A stretch of DNA of 17,819 nucleotides. Origin: JAOABV01 sp039801465 (lineage in GTDB: Bacteria > Hydrothermota > Tepidihabitantia > Tepidihabitantales > CAIPLT01). The stretch covers positions 1-17,819 of the forward strand of contig JBDRUT010000031.1 of assembly GCA_039801465.1 (NCBI GenBank). Direction: 5' to 3'. Positions within the stretch are counted from its first letter, which is position 1; every line of letters begins with the position of its first letter. The notes under the pieces are model-generated. The model worked only from the letters and a program-made list of their open reading frames with translations, was not told the origin of the DNA and ran no database searches. The position numbers were made by a program, and so were the translations under genes. Below, one piece after another: positions 1 to 7,572 of this stretch.

Positions 1-701
1 GTGGTGACAAATACAACTCATTCTGGGCTTATGACATTGGAACTAACGAATGGACTGAAGTTGAATCCTGTCCACAAGCATATCCGACTAACTTGATTGA
101 GAAGCCTAAGAAGATTAGAGTTAAAGATGGTGGCGCAATGTGTACGGATGGCAATGTTGCTTATATGATTAAAGGCGGCGGCGCTCAACACTTCTGGATG
201 TATACACCGAATGCAATTCCACCTGACACTGGTCTCTGGACACCACTGGATACAATTCCAAGACTGTGGAAGAAATCAGTGCCGAAGACTGGTGCGGCAC
301 TTGCCTATGCTGATGGTAAAGTTTATCTCTTGAAAGGTAATAATACGCCTGAATTCTGGCAATATTCTTGTTTCGCAAAGACTAATGTAAAATTAGCAGT
401 TCCTTCTTGTCCTGCTATTGCATCGGTTACGACAACATCCAATCTCAAGTTCAATTTTGATGTTAAACCAAATCCATTTACAAAACTCACAACTATCTAT
501 TACACAGTGCCGGTTTCGGCGAAAGTCTCAATCAAACTTTATAATGCAACCGGAAGATTAGTTGAGACACTAACTAACGATTATCTCAATGCTGGTTCCT
601 ACACAATAACCCTTTCATCTAAACATCTGGCAAAAGGCATTTACTTCTTAAGATACGATGATAATACTAACAGCAAACAAATAAAACTCATCGTCCAATA
701 A
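1..701 (+). CDS. Kelch-like secreted protein with T9SS type A sorting domain (5' partial)
   Basis: The frame is open from the left edge (first full codon at base 3) to TAA at 699-701, giving about 232 residues of a longer protein. Residues about 1-122 contain Kelch-like blades: an FWAYDI segment followed by a Trp (about 7-17), GGAMCTDG to HFWMY (about 43-67) and GAALAYADG to EFWQYS (about 97-122). This is the pattern of small-hydrophobic GG/GA, a DG turn and an aromatic strand. Residues about 150-232 look like a T9SS C-terminal sorting domain: a KPNPF motif, a beta-rich segment with LYNATGRLVETL, and a GIYFLRY plus KQIKLIVQ ending. The protein is therefore probably exported and anchored or released at the cell surface. 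The blades resemble those at the end of the gene starting at 15470. The N-terminal domain architecture lies outside the window. Function is unknown beyond a beta-propeller scaffold. Confidence 0.85.
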   Translation, partial: GDKYNSFWAYDIGTNEWTEVESCPQAYPTNLIEKPKKIRVKDGGAMCTDGNVAYMIKGGGAQHFWMYTPNAIPPDTGLWTPLDTIPRLWKKSVPKTGAALAYADGKVYLLKGNNTPEFWQYSCFAKTNVKLAVPSCPAIASVTTTSNLKFNFDVKPNPFTKLTTIYYTVPVSAKVSIKLYNATGRLVETLTNDYLNAGSYTITLSSKHLAKGIYFLRYDDNTNSKQIKLIVQ

Positions 702-720
702 ATAAGGAATAAATTAAACT

Positions 721-753
721 AAGGGGGCGAGTTTTCGCCCCCTTATTTTTTAA
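721..753 (+). terminator. Rho-independent terminator of the left-edge gene
   Basis: A perfect 9-bp stem (AAGGGGGCG at 721-729 with CGCCCCCTT at 736-744) has a 6-nt loop and is followed by a T-rich run (745-752). It begins 20 nt after the TAA of the upstream gene. This is a textbook intrinsic terminator and the strongest in the window. Confidence 0.93.
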
Positions 754-1401
754 TAGTGTTCTAAAAAAGTGCCAACGAAAACACTGAAGATACATAAAAA
801 CCGAAGAAAAATTAGTGATTCAATAGCAACCCGAAACGGGCGCAGAGTTTTCTGTTTTAATATCTAAATGCACCTTTATTATTTGCCGACTAACAGGATT
901 GAAGAAAAAATTGCCAAATTTGTAATTGAGCAGACAACCTATTTGATAATATATTCAAGACAATTAGACAAATTATCGAAAAACAATTAGTTAGATTATC
1001 CGGTATGGGTCACGAAAACAGAAACTGTACATAAACCGCAAAATAATGAAAATACGAAATCTGCGAAAAACTCAAGAAAAATCATTTCTTAAACTAATAT
1101 GCAAGTCTTCATTTTTCTCTGCATTTTATGTCTATATAATTCTTAATGATTGGATATTCATTTTGGACCTGCTTAATTTCGCGTTTTTTTTCATTAATCT
1201 TTGTAAACAACTAGATAATCACTTCACTTACGAAATAAATTCGCGGAAAATGGTTTTCCTATTGAAACTTTATAGAAGTAACATACAATATTAGAAGAAA
1301 ATAAAAAACAAAACAACCCGCTACTTTCCGAATAAATACTTAAAAGTTTCTCCTTGCCTAAATTATTATACTGTCAATATAAGTTAAAAACGGATTGATT
1401 T

Positions 1402-1710
1402 TTAATGTATTACATTGATTTTCATAGACTTTAATGCGAAAAATGCTAACATGAGGGTATAGTCCCCTCCTCTGCATAAGTTGTCCTGTTCTTTGGGGAA
1501 TGTGATGTCAGTTTTTGAGTCTATTAAATTGCGAATAATCGAAACTATAAAACCGCCTGGTTTCTGGTATCGTTTTCTGCAAATTTTGTCTGCAGCGTTA
1601 AAATCTTCTATTATGTGAACCAATAAGTTATATAGGAAACCATTGCTTAAGCCAAATGCTTTGCCAATTAGGCTACCAAATAGGGAACCAAGCTGTTTGG
1701 ATTCAAACAT
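1402..1710 (-). CDS. Doubtful small hypothetical protein
   Basis: A 102-codon frame in an otherwise gene-poor stretch, starting at ATG (1710) without a convincing Shine-Dalgarno sequence. The product is basic in the middle, with a KRYQKPGGFIVSIIRN segment. That segment faintly recalls the 'NPGGFL..AIRENW' helix of plasmid or phage replication/DnaD-like proteins, but the resemblance is too short to name a family. The start is Gly/Ser/Leu-rich and the end Cys/Leu-rich. It could be a real accessory gene, a degraded remnant or chance. It is co-directional with the activator gene at 1843-2577 but lies beyond a likely terminator hairpin. Confidence 0.25.
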   Translation of the reverse strand: MFESKQLGSLFGSLIGKAFGLSNGFLYNLLVHIIEDFNAADKICRKRYQKPGGFIVSIIRNLIDSKTDITFPKEQDNLCRGGDYTLMLAFFALKSMKINVIH

Positions 1711-1802
1711 TTCTCAATCGGAAAATTTTACACAGAACAAAGCGAGAGGGATGAAGAACCAAACGATAATTTTTTATTCATCCTGTTTTATGTTAATTTG
1801 TA

Positions 1803-1826
1803 ATTTAGACTTATCCGAGTCTAAAT
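1803..1826 (-). terminator. Hairpin, likely terminator after the reductase/activator operon
   Basis: A 9-bp perfect inverted repeat (ATTTAGACT / AGTCTAAAT, 6-nt loop) lies 17 nt beyond the stop of the activator gene on the minus strand. What follows on that strand is AT-rich but has no continuous T run, so it is a weak intrinsic terminator or a 3'-end stabilising hairpin. Confidence 0.45.
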
Positions 1827-1842
1827 AAGCGTAATAACAAAG

Positions 1843-2577
1843 TTAACCTGACAGCGCAGCGCCAATGGCACCGACAATTTGGGGTTCTTGGGGTATTAAG
1901 ATTTTTTTGTTAAGTCTTTTGGCAAGTAGTTCTCGCATACATTGGTTTTTGGCAACACCGCCAGCAAAGACGACATCGTCTTCAAAACCAATTTTGCCGA
2001 CCATTGCTAAAATCCGATTAACAATTGCTTGATGTAAACCTAAAATAATATTGTGGACATTTTCGCCATGACTGATTAAAGAAACAACTTCAGATTCAGC
2101 AAATACTGTGCACATTGAATTGATTGTGATTGGTCTTTGGGCTCGGCAGGCTTGTTCACTAAATTGGTCAATTGTGAAACCCAGGGTTGTTGCCATTACT
2201 TCAAGAAATCTACCAGTTCCTGCAGCACATCGGTCATTCATCTCAAAATCTTCAACTTTTCCTTGATTAACTCGGATTACTTTTGAGTCTTGGCCGCCAA
2301 TGTCAATAACAGTTCGACATGACGGAAAGAGAAAACAAGCGCCTTGAGCATAGGCTTTAATTTCAGTAATTACGGGAAATCCAAAATGTTTTTGCGCTAA
2401 ATAGCGTCCATAACCCGTGGCAACAATTTTTTCGTATTGAAATTCTTTAAGAAGTTTCTCAGTATTTTTAAGTGGGTCAGTGCCCGTATCAATAATCCGA
2501 TAACTAACAAGATTGTTATTATCAAGTGTTACGAGTTTAATCGTTCTGGAGCCGATGTCGATTCCGACTTTAATCAT
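1843..2577 (-). CDS. ATPase activator of 2-hydroxyacyl-CoA dehydratase / double-cubane reductase (HgdC/BcrA-D family)
   Basis: A 244-residue ASKHA-fold ATPase of the HgdC/BadFG family. Members hydrolyse ATP to inject one low-potential electron into a partner Fe-S reductase. Visible motifs are phosphate-1 GIDIGSRTIK (5-14), phosphate-2 VIDIGGQDSKV (90-100), the adenosine motif FAGGVAKN (204-211) and a C-terminal GAIGAAL (236-242). The two cysteines that bridge the [4Fe-4S] cluster between subunits of the homodimer are in NDRCAAGTG (Cys117) and SMCTVFAESE (Cys156). Length is close to that of stand-alone HgdC. The start is set by the canonical MIKVGIDIGS N-terminus, although no good ribosome binding site precedes it. 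It lies 84 nt downstream of, and in the same direction as, its presumed partner at 2662-3936. It acts in the cytosol, with electrons probably from ferredoxin or flavodoxin. Confidence 0.93.
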   Translation of the reverse strand: MIKVGIDIGSRTIKLVTLDNNNLVSYRIIDTGTDPLKNTEKLLKEFQYEKIVATGYGRYLAQKHFGFPVITEIKAYAQGACFLFPSCRTVIDIGGQDSKVIRVNQGKVEDFEMNDRCAAGTGRFLEVMATTLGFTIDQFSEQACRAQRPITINSMCTVFAESEVVSLISHGENVHNIILGLHQAIVNRILAMVGKIGFEDDVVFAGGVAKNQCMRELLAKRLNKKILIPQEPQIVGAIGAALSG

Positions 2578-2661
2578 TTTACATTAGATACTATAAGATT
2601 ATACAAATTTTCACGAGATTTTTCTATGTCCTTCCTGTGTTAATCAAATGGTTAAGGTTAT

Positions 2662-3936
2662 TTATTCCAGTCTTTCTAAAAATGCATCGATACGAGTTCT
2701 CAGTGGTCCGATGTCTTCTTCAGAATAGTCGGTGACGATTTTTAGTGTTGGAATATTTTTCTCTTTAAGTACGCCATCCAGTTTTAAGGTTTCAATATTA
2801 TAGCCATGACAGTATTGTAAGACATAATGGACCACACCATCTATTTTATACTCATCAACTTTCTTGACAACATTTTCAATCCGTTCTTCATTCGGTGTAA
2901 AGCAAGCACAATTTATCTTCATATACCGGTCAGCCAAAGCATCAAGTTGTTTTTCTAAATCTTTAGTCTCTTCTGAAACCAGATTTTCAAAATATCTTGT
3001 GCCGGTGCAGGTTTCGTCAAGCACAATTGCGGCATTGGATTTTTCTATTAGTGAATGGACTTTCCAATTGCCGATTACTGAAGGACAACCGGAAATCATA
3101 ATTCTTTTAGTGCCTTTGGTAAACGGTGAAATGCCTTTCTTTACTCGTTCTTCAAGTTCTCGGTTCAATTTATTTAGGTTTTCGGTAAATCGGACAGGCT
3201 CGTCATTTAAGGCGGCTTGCATAACAACTAAAGCATCAAGACCTGAGATTGGCGGCGGATTGTTTTTGCGCAACTCATTCAATTTTTGTAATGCTTTGCG
3301 TTTATTATTCATTATCTTAATGGTCTGAGAAAGTTTTTCCGCAGTAACTTTTCTACCCGCAACTTCTTCAATCTTATTTTTGAACACTTCAATTTCTTCA
3401 CGCCAGATTTTATAATCTAAATCATTCTTTTTCTGAGGAACTTCCAGCACATGAAAATTGACTTTCTTAGCTAAGATTTCCCAAGTCTTCTTTTTCGCAT
3501 CACAGGTTGTTTCACCAACGGCTAATGATTTTATTGGCGCATAAGGACAGGTTTTAGAAAATGCCAAGCCTAATGTTGATTTGACTAAAGGACATATATC
3601 TCGGGGAAAAGTTTTTTCCGCATAGGGTATTGAGAACTGAGTACCGCCACATAAAGCAATCGGAATTAAATCCACTGCCATCACAATCTCATCCGGCACA
3701 TAAATACAAAAAGTGCCGACCGTCTTATTGCCTTTGGCTTTATTATCAATTAATTCTTGAACTCGTCCGCCATGCGATTCGTGAAGAACATTATCAAAAT
3801 ATTTCATTGTTTTCGGCCGATTCTGTTGAGCGAGAACTGTTGCCTGATATGTTTTGTTGATTGATGCTAATAATTCATTGTGGAGTGGGACATCAAGTCC
3901 GATCTCCTGCCACATCTTTTCATATTTATTTTCCAT
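2662..3936 (-). CDS. Double-cubane-cluster-type reductase (2-hydroxyacyl-CoA dehydratase D-like, HgdB/YjiM family)
   Basis: A 424-residue protein of the HgdB/FldC/YjiM family. Diagnostic segments are DICPLVKS (Cys115), the GETTCDAKKK signature (Cys145), SGCP (Cys284), DETCTGTR (Cys310), INCACFTPNEER (Cys343, Cys345) and QYCHGYN (Cys376). Ten cysteines in total fit an Fe-S protein. True 2-hydroxyacyl-CoA dehydratases have two different subunits (HgdA and HgdB), but only one is present here, next to one activator. That is the arrangement of the double-cubane-cluster proteins (DCCP, known from Carboxydothermus), which carry an [8Fe-9S] cluster and reduce small molecules with ATP. The assignment to DCCP rather than dehydratase is an inference from gene order and the TTCDAKKK signature. 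The physiological substrate is unknown. ATG at 3936 is preceded by GGAGG at good spacing, and this is the first gene of the pair. Confidence 0.88.
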   Translation of the reverse strand: MENKYEKMWQEIGLDVPLHNELLASINKTYQATVLAQQNRPKTMKYFDNVLHESHGGRVQELIDNKAKGNKTVGTFCIYVPDEIVMAVDLIPIALCGGTQFSIPYAEKTFPRDICPLVKSTLGLAFSKTCPYAPIKSLAVGETTCDAKKKTWEILAKKVNFHVLEVPQKKNDLDYKIWREEIEVFKNKIEEVAGRKVTAEKLSQTIKIMNNKRKALQKLNELRKNNPPPISGLDALVVMQAALNDEPVRFTENLNKLNRELEERVKKGISPFTKGTKRIMISGCPSVIGNWKVHSLIEKSNAAIVLDETCTGTRYFENLVSEETKDLEKQLDALADRYMKINCACFTPNEERIENVVKKVDEYKIDGVVHYVLQYCHGYNIETLKLDGVLKEKNIPTLKIVTDYSEEDIGPLRTRIDAFLERLE

Positions 3937-3999
3937 TTTTCCTCCAGTCTACTAAATTATATATTTATTATTATCATTTAATAACTGGATTTACTTTCA

Positions 4000-4740
4000 T
4001 CATTTAACTAAATTTATTGTTTTTGATGCTATTTGTCGAGCATCTTGGACAATTCCAACGATGTATTTTCCTGCTGAAACTGACTTGCCTTGTTCATTTT
4101 TACCATCCCAGAATATCTTTGTGTTGCTTAAAATTGAATGGTCATATATATAAGTTTTAACTAATTTTCCGGTTATATCATGAATCATAATTATGGTTGA
4201 TTTTGACTGATTAGTTTTCAAGTTTGGTAGGTAGATAATTGCAGAAGGTTTCGAAGGGTTGGGATAGATTTTAATACCAGGCAAAAATTCTTCTGATAAA
4301 TTTGTGTTCTGCTCAATTCCTTGTCCGATTTGCGTATAGACTCGTATTGAATCGCGTTTGTTCTGGTCGCCTAATGAACGGACATTGAGACCAATAATTT
4401 CTCTGCCAGTAACTGAAGTCGTATAGACTGTAATGCAAATAGTGGTATCAGATTGACCAACATTAAGGGTATCAAAAATACTAATTCCGGGGATAACGCA
4501 TCTACCTTTAACACATAAACTGACAAACCAACCTGGCACACTTTCAATAATATGACATTTGAGTTCATAGACATCCGTAAATGAACCAGTATTAGTAAGA
4601 CGAAAACGGAATTCGGCAATACCATTAACAGAAACCGTCTGAAAAGTATCAGAAAGGCATTGAAGGTTGAAATTATATTGTGCCCAAATATTTATTATAA
4701 AAACAAGTAATAACAAAATAATAATCTTTATCTTTTTCAT
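4000..4740 (-). CDS. Small secreted protein with T9SS-type C-terminal domain
   Basis: A 246-residue protein with a clear signal peptide (MKKIKI plus a hydrophobic core, ending near Ala20-Gln21). A beta-rich middle (about 22-140) of NEW3/Ig-like character follows: TNTGSFTDVYEL, VPGWFVSL, ISIFDTLNVGQSDTT. The C-terminal domain (about 155-246) has IYPNPSKP, IHDITGKLVKTY, FWDGKNEQGKSVSAGKYI and KTINLVK, i.e. a FlgD-like/T9SS type A sorting domain. The third strand-turn is the FlgD-like version (WDG..EQGK.V.AGKY). Its ATG overlaps the TGA of the upstream gene by 4 nt (4737-4740), so translation is probably coupled. It may act with the upstream lipoprotein, which lacks such a tail. No enzyme motif is visible. 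Confidence 0.85.
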   Translation of the reverse strand: MKKIKIIILLLLVFIINIWAQYNFNLQCLSDTFQTVSVNGIAEFRFRLTNTGSFTDVYELKCHIIESVPGWFVSLCVKGRCVIPGISIFDTLNVGQSDTTICITVYTTSVTGREIIGLNVRSLGDQNKRDSIRVYTQIGQGIEQNTNLSEEFLPGIKIYPNPSKPSAIIYLPNLKTNQSKSTIIMIHDITGKLVKTYIYDHSILSNTKIFWDGKNEQGKSVSAGKYIVGIVQDARQIASKTINLVK

Positions 4741-5495
4741 TTCAGAAGTGGTTTTTTGATTGCTGATTGCAATATTTCCTTAGTTGCTAAATCTTGGACA
4801 AAACTTATCGCAGTAAGTTTTGTTCTGTTCCAGTTTTGTTCTAAAGGAAACTGGACTTCTTTAATAAGCGAATCACCAAAAGCAAGAGTACAAGCAATAC
4901 CATTTTCATTTGGAATCATAAGTCGCATCACATGATTAAAGATTGTATCCGTAGCACCGCTCAGAAAAAATCTGACGCTATCTTCACAGATAACAAAGAA
5001 TAAAGATAAATTAGTTGTCGTAATTGTATCGGTGGGTACAATGGTTGTTCGGATAATGCCGGTGTTTGTCTGGATTTGCGAGTCAAGTCTTATTAAAAGT
5101 GGCGATTTCCGATTACGACGATTAATGATGTAATTTTTATAAGTTTGATAATTTTGGCTTGGGTCTTGTGTCCAAACTGGACCAATGCCATCAAAAAGAA
5201 CTGCAGGTTCACCACCCGTATCATAATAGAAGTTTTTCCGATTTTCAACATATTGTGGACTTAAAGTATCACCCAAAATGCGACGATGATAAGCAATTAT
5301 CGCCAGACTATCTTGAAATTCCTTTGCTAAGCTATCAAGGGCTTTAGAAGCATAAGGACAATAAACACATCTTGCCCAGGTAAAAAGTTCGGCTAATACC
5401 AATCGGCTTGTTGGGTTTATTTCTATTTTGGGCGCCTCAGAACAACCTATAAGAATAAGAAGAGCCAGACTACAGAAACTGCGAATCTTTAACAT
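4737..5495 (-). CDS. Omp28-like lipoprotein with thioredoxin fold
   Basis: A 252-residue exported protein. Residues 12-18 form a lipobox (LLILIGC, lipidated Cys18), so it is probably an outer- or inner-membrane lipoprotein. Residues about 30-115 resemble the N-terminal thioredoxin-like part of Omp28-related proteins. This part includes LAELFTWARCVYCPYA with a CVYC motif (Cys43, Cys46), DSLAIIAYH and a GGEPAVLFDG segment equivalent to the cis-Pro loop. The remainder (about 120-252) is beta-rich. A role in thiol-disulfide exchange or in binding surface proteins is plausible but not shown. It is a paralog of the gene directly upstream (5517-6536), sharing the CxYCP and DSLAI-AYH segments, but has no sorting tail. 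It lies 21 nt downstream of that gene and overlaps the next by 4 nt. Confidence 0.85.
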   Translation of the reverse strand: MLKIRSFCSLALLILIGCSEAPKIEINPTSRLVLAELFTWARCVYCPYASKALDSLAKEFQDSLAIIAYHRRILGDTLSPQYVENRKNFYYDTGGEPAVLFDGIGPVWTQDPSQNYQTYKNYIINRRNRKSPLLIRLDSQIQTNTGIIRTTIVPTDTITTTNLSLFFVICEDSVRFFLSGATDTIFNHVMRLMIPNENGIACTLAFGDSLIKEVQFPLEQNWNRTKLTAISFVQDLATKEILQSAIKKPLLK

Positions 5496-5516
5496 TTATT
5501 TTTACTTATTCGCAAG

Positions 5517-6536
5517 CTATTTTGCAACCACCAATTTATCCATATATTTTTGATTATTAATCTTAAATTGAATAAAGTAGATCCCGGGCTTAACCGATCG
5601 ATCTTTTTGGTCAGTTAGATTCCAAACTATCTCATTACTACGGGAAGAATTAGTCAGAGTATTTATTAAGCGACCGGAACTATCGTAAATACTTAAATTA
5701 AAGATAGCGGTTGAATTGATGTTAAAATAAAATTTTGCCTGATCTGACACAGGGTTAGAAAAGGTAACGAACTTTTGATTTTGAATTGACCAAGCATTGT
5801 CTTCACCAATGCAATTAGGACGAGTATCAAGTTCATATGCATTATAGACTTCTTTGGAAACATCATCCTGGAGAAATGCGACAATGGCACAAGGCATATT
5901 CCGCCAGGCAGCAGGTATTGTGTAATTATAACTTCTGGAAAATGTTTCATTAACATTCAAAGAAACAAATTCGCCATTAGCGGCATTAGGAAACATACCA
6001 AGCACAACATCATACAGACGAGATTGACTTTGCCAAGCATATGTTGTCTCTTTTCCAACCATTGCTAAGCGCAGATTTCCCGAAATAGCAGTAGTTGAAT
6101 TATTTCTCACAGTTACTGATACTTCACCATTACCTGTTATGAGATTAAAGGTCGCATTGGCAAGAGTTATTTGTACTGGCGCGGGCACGGTTTGTCTAAT
6201 GTTAAAAAGGTCCCGGTAATCTACTGGTTGATTATAATAACCGCCGACACGGGTAAGAACACCGTCAAATTTAACATGGGGAATTCCACTTACTCCATAG
6301 TATGAACTTCGAGTGTTGCATTCCGGCACAGTAAATGGGTCATTTAGATGATAAGCAAGAATTGCTAAAGAATCTCTAACTTGACTTTTTAGAATTTGCA
6401 GACCCATCTGAGCACCAGGACAATATTGACACCAGGTTCCTGTGAAATCTTCGGCTAAGACTGTTCTCTGAACCGCACGAAGCGGTGTCGAAGATATGAC
6501 AAGTAACGCAACTAAAATAAATACTCTTTTAACCAT
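5517..6536 (-). CDS. Omp28-like thioredoxin-fold protein with T9SS sorting domain
   Basis: A 339-residue secreted protein when started at ATG 6536. The longer frame from 6602 would put 22 extra residues before a perfect signal peptide (MVKRVFILVALLVIS..PLRA). AAAGGAG sits 5 nt before the internal ATG, so 6536 is the start. Residues about 25-110 are thioredoxin-like: LAEDFTGTWCQYCPGA with Cys36 and Cys39, DSLAILAYH and the GIPHVKFDG cis-Pro loop. The middle (about 120-250) is the beta-sandwich typical of Omp28-related proteins, ending in a VAFLQDDVSKEVYNA segment. Residues about 260-339 are a T9SS type A tail (FSNPVSDQAKFYF, IYDSSGRLINTL, GIYFIQF, KLVVAK). It is the first gene of a three-gene unit. 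The CxxC suggests extracytoplasmic thiol chemistry. The function is inferred. Confidence 0.88.
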   Translation of the reverse strand: MVKRVFILVALLVISSTPLRAVQRTVLAEDFTGTWCQYCPGAQMGLQILKSQVRDSLAILAYHLNDPFTVPECNTRSSYYGVSGIPHVKFDGVLTRVGGYYNQPVDYRDLFNIRQTVPAPVQITLANATFNLITGNGEVSVTVRNNSTTAISGNLRLAMVGKETTYAWQSQSRLYDVVLGMFPNAANGEFVSLNVNETFSRSYNYTIPAAWRNMPCAIVAFLQDDVSKEVYNAYELDTRPNCIGEDNAWSIQNQKFVTFSNPVSDQAKFYFNINSTAIFNLSIYDSSGRLINTLTNSSRSNEIVWNLTDQKDRSVKPGIYFIQFKINNQKYMDKLVVAK

Positions 6537-6548
6537 TTCCGCTCCTTT
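6537..6548 (-). promoter_or_regulatory. Ribosome binding site that sets the start at 6536
   Basis: AAAGGAG (6542-6548 read on the minus strand) lies 5 nt before ATG 6534-6536. It argues against the longer open frame beginning at 6602. Confidence 0.8.
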
Positions 6549-6693
6549 CTTAGTTTTTGATATTAATATATTTTGAAATGTTTTTTGTTTTATTTTTTGC
6601 ATAATTTTATAGGCACACCAGCAATACTTTAATTAGTTCTGCTGTTCCTTCAAATAGGTTATTTTTTCCTGACAACACCTGTTCAATATTTAA

Positions 6694-6731
6694 AGGGCAC
6701 GCAGACATTTTTTAAATTTGTCTCGTGCCCT
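6694..6731 (-). terminator. Hairpin terminator after the transporter/barrel operon
   Basis: Long inverted repeat: AGGGCACG (6694-6701) pairs with CGTGCCCT (6724-6731), then a one-base bulge and AGACA/TGTCT inside, with an A/T-rich 11-nt loop. It lies just past the stop of the barrel gene at 6739. T-rich sequence flanks both sides, so it could also stop plus-strand transcription. Confidence 0.65.
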
Positions 6732-6738
6732 ATTTTGA

Positions 6739-7572
6739 TTATTTTATTACCCAAAAATCAAGTCCGATAGTATAGGGTGCGATTGAAGCACCTTTACTCA
6801 TTGGCAGAATGGGTGCGGATATTTTCGGTCTTATCCACAAAATGGGAGATGGTTTGTAGATTACTCCAATTTGAATGTTATTCCGGTTTTTTTCTGTTTT
6901 ATCAATGGTTCTACCACTGATTTTAGTCTTACCTTGTAAGGTGCCAAAAATCGTGAAAAAAGGTGTTAGCGTGTTTGTCAGTTTATAATCCAGTTTAGCA
7001 AAATATTCGAACATATCACCTAATTTAGTTGAATCGTTAATCTTTCCCATTAGCCAATAACCGAATCGCAGATGGCCAATCATATTTTTATAAGTTTTAG
7101 TCTGCAAAATTCCGCCTAGCCCGAAATCAACCGTTCGGTCATCAATTTGGGGATTAGCATTTTTATCGGCAGTAGGAACAACTAAAGCACCGGATAAAGT
7201 AAACAGAATTGAACCTTTGGTAATCAAGGCATAACGCGATTTCAACCAAATATCACCAATACCAAAAGAAGAAAAGGTATCTCTTGATTTTGCAGCAACT
7301 GGAATTAGAACTTTGACTTCAAGATTTTTCACCGGAGCATAGCCGAACATAATATCCGCATTCAGTGAACTTACTCGTTTTTTAGTAGTTAAGGTATCCC
7401 ATTTGTTATTATTCCAATTATAAGTTTTGGTAGTCTGCGAATAATAGAAATTGGATTGGACAATAAATTGTTTTGGTTTGAGACAAGTTGCGCCACGCCA
7501 AATTAATGGTGTGGTATATAAGATACTAACGACCGCAACAAGAAGCGTTATTCCTAATAATATTTTTTTCAT
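6739..7572 (-). CDS. Outer-membrane beta-barrel protein (transporter/MetA-pathway-like)
   Basis: A 277-residue protein with a signal peptide (MKKILLGITLLVAVVSILYTT). It is followed by amphipathic beta-strands rich in Tyr, Phe and Trp: FIVQSNFYYSQ, ADIMFGYAPVKNLEVKVLIPV, GIGDIWLKSRYAL, ILFTLSGALVVPT, LGGILQTKTY, HLRFGYWLMGK and NIQIGVIYKPSPILWIRPKISAPI. The pattern matches the transporter-like 'MetA-pathway of phenol degradation' outer-membrane family, whose members are thought to be channels. A strong AAGGAGGT precedes ATG 7572. The first 47 nt overlap the end of the ABC ATPase gene, which makes co-expression very likely. It may pass the importer's substrate across the outer membrane. Family naming is moderate; a beta-barrel is likely. 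Confidence 0.7.
   Translation of the reverse strand: MKKILLGITLLVAVVSILYTTPLIWRGATCLKPKQFIVQSNFYYSQTTKTYNWNNNKWDTLTTKKRVSSLNADIMFGYAPVKNLEVKVLIPVAAKSRDTFSSFGIGDIWLKSRYALITKGSILFTLSGALVVPTADKNANPQIDDRTVDFGLGGILQTKTYKNMIGHLRFGYWLMGKINDSTKLGDMFEYFAKLDYKLTNTLTPFFTIFGTLQGKTKISGRTIDKTEKNRNNIQIGVIYKPSPILWIRPKISAPILPMSKGASIAPYTIGLDFWVIK

Larger units (their letters stand above)
754..1842. other. Long AT-rich intergenic region with no confident gene
   Basis: About 1.1 kb between the left-edge gene and the activator gene. It holds a 102-codon minus frame (1402-1710, listed separately) and a hairpin near 1803-1826. The part at about 770-1100 is rich in A-rich pieces with repeated words such as gaaaacac, aaaccg and cgaaaa, like an eroded low-complexity spacer. 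A plus frame at 1046-1294 is a Phe/Ile/Leu-rich AT-driven frame without a ribosome binding site, and I do not call it. No RNA gene or mobile element is visible. Confidence 0.6.

Noticed and set aside
1046..1294. 82-codon plus-strand frame
   Set aside because: Low-complexity Phe/Ile/Leu-rich translation of AT-rich DNA, no ribosome site, no recognisable motif.
1372..1386. Minus-strand TTGACA next to TATAAT near 1365-1377
   Set aside because: The two boxes are nearly adjacent, not 16-18 bp apart, so they cannot form one promoter.
2864..3328. 154-codon plus-strand frame antisense to the reductase gene
   Set aside because: The minus-strand frame carries conserved cysteine motifs. The antisense frame shows none and has no start signal.
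6537..6602. N-terminal extension of the Omp28-like gene to ATG 6602
   Set aside because: It would place 22 lysine-rich residues before a good signal peptide and translate through a proper AAAGGAG site.
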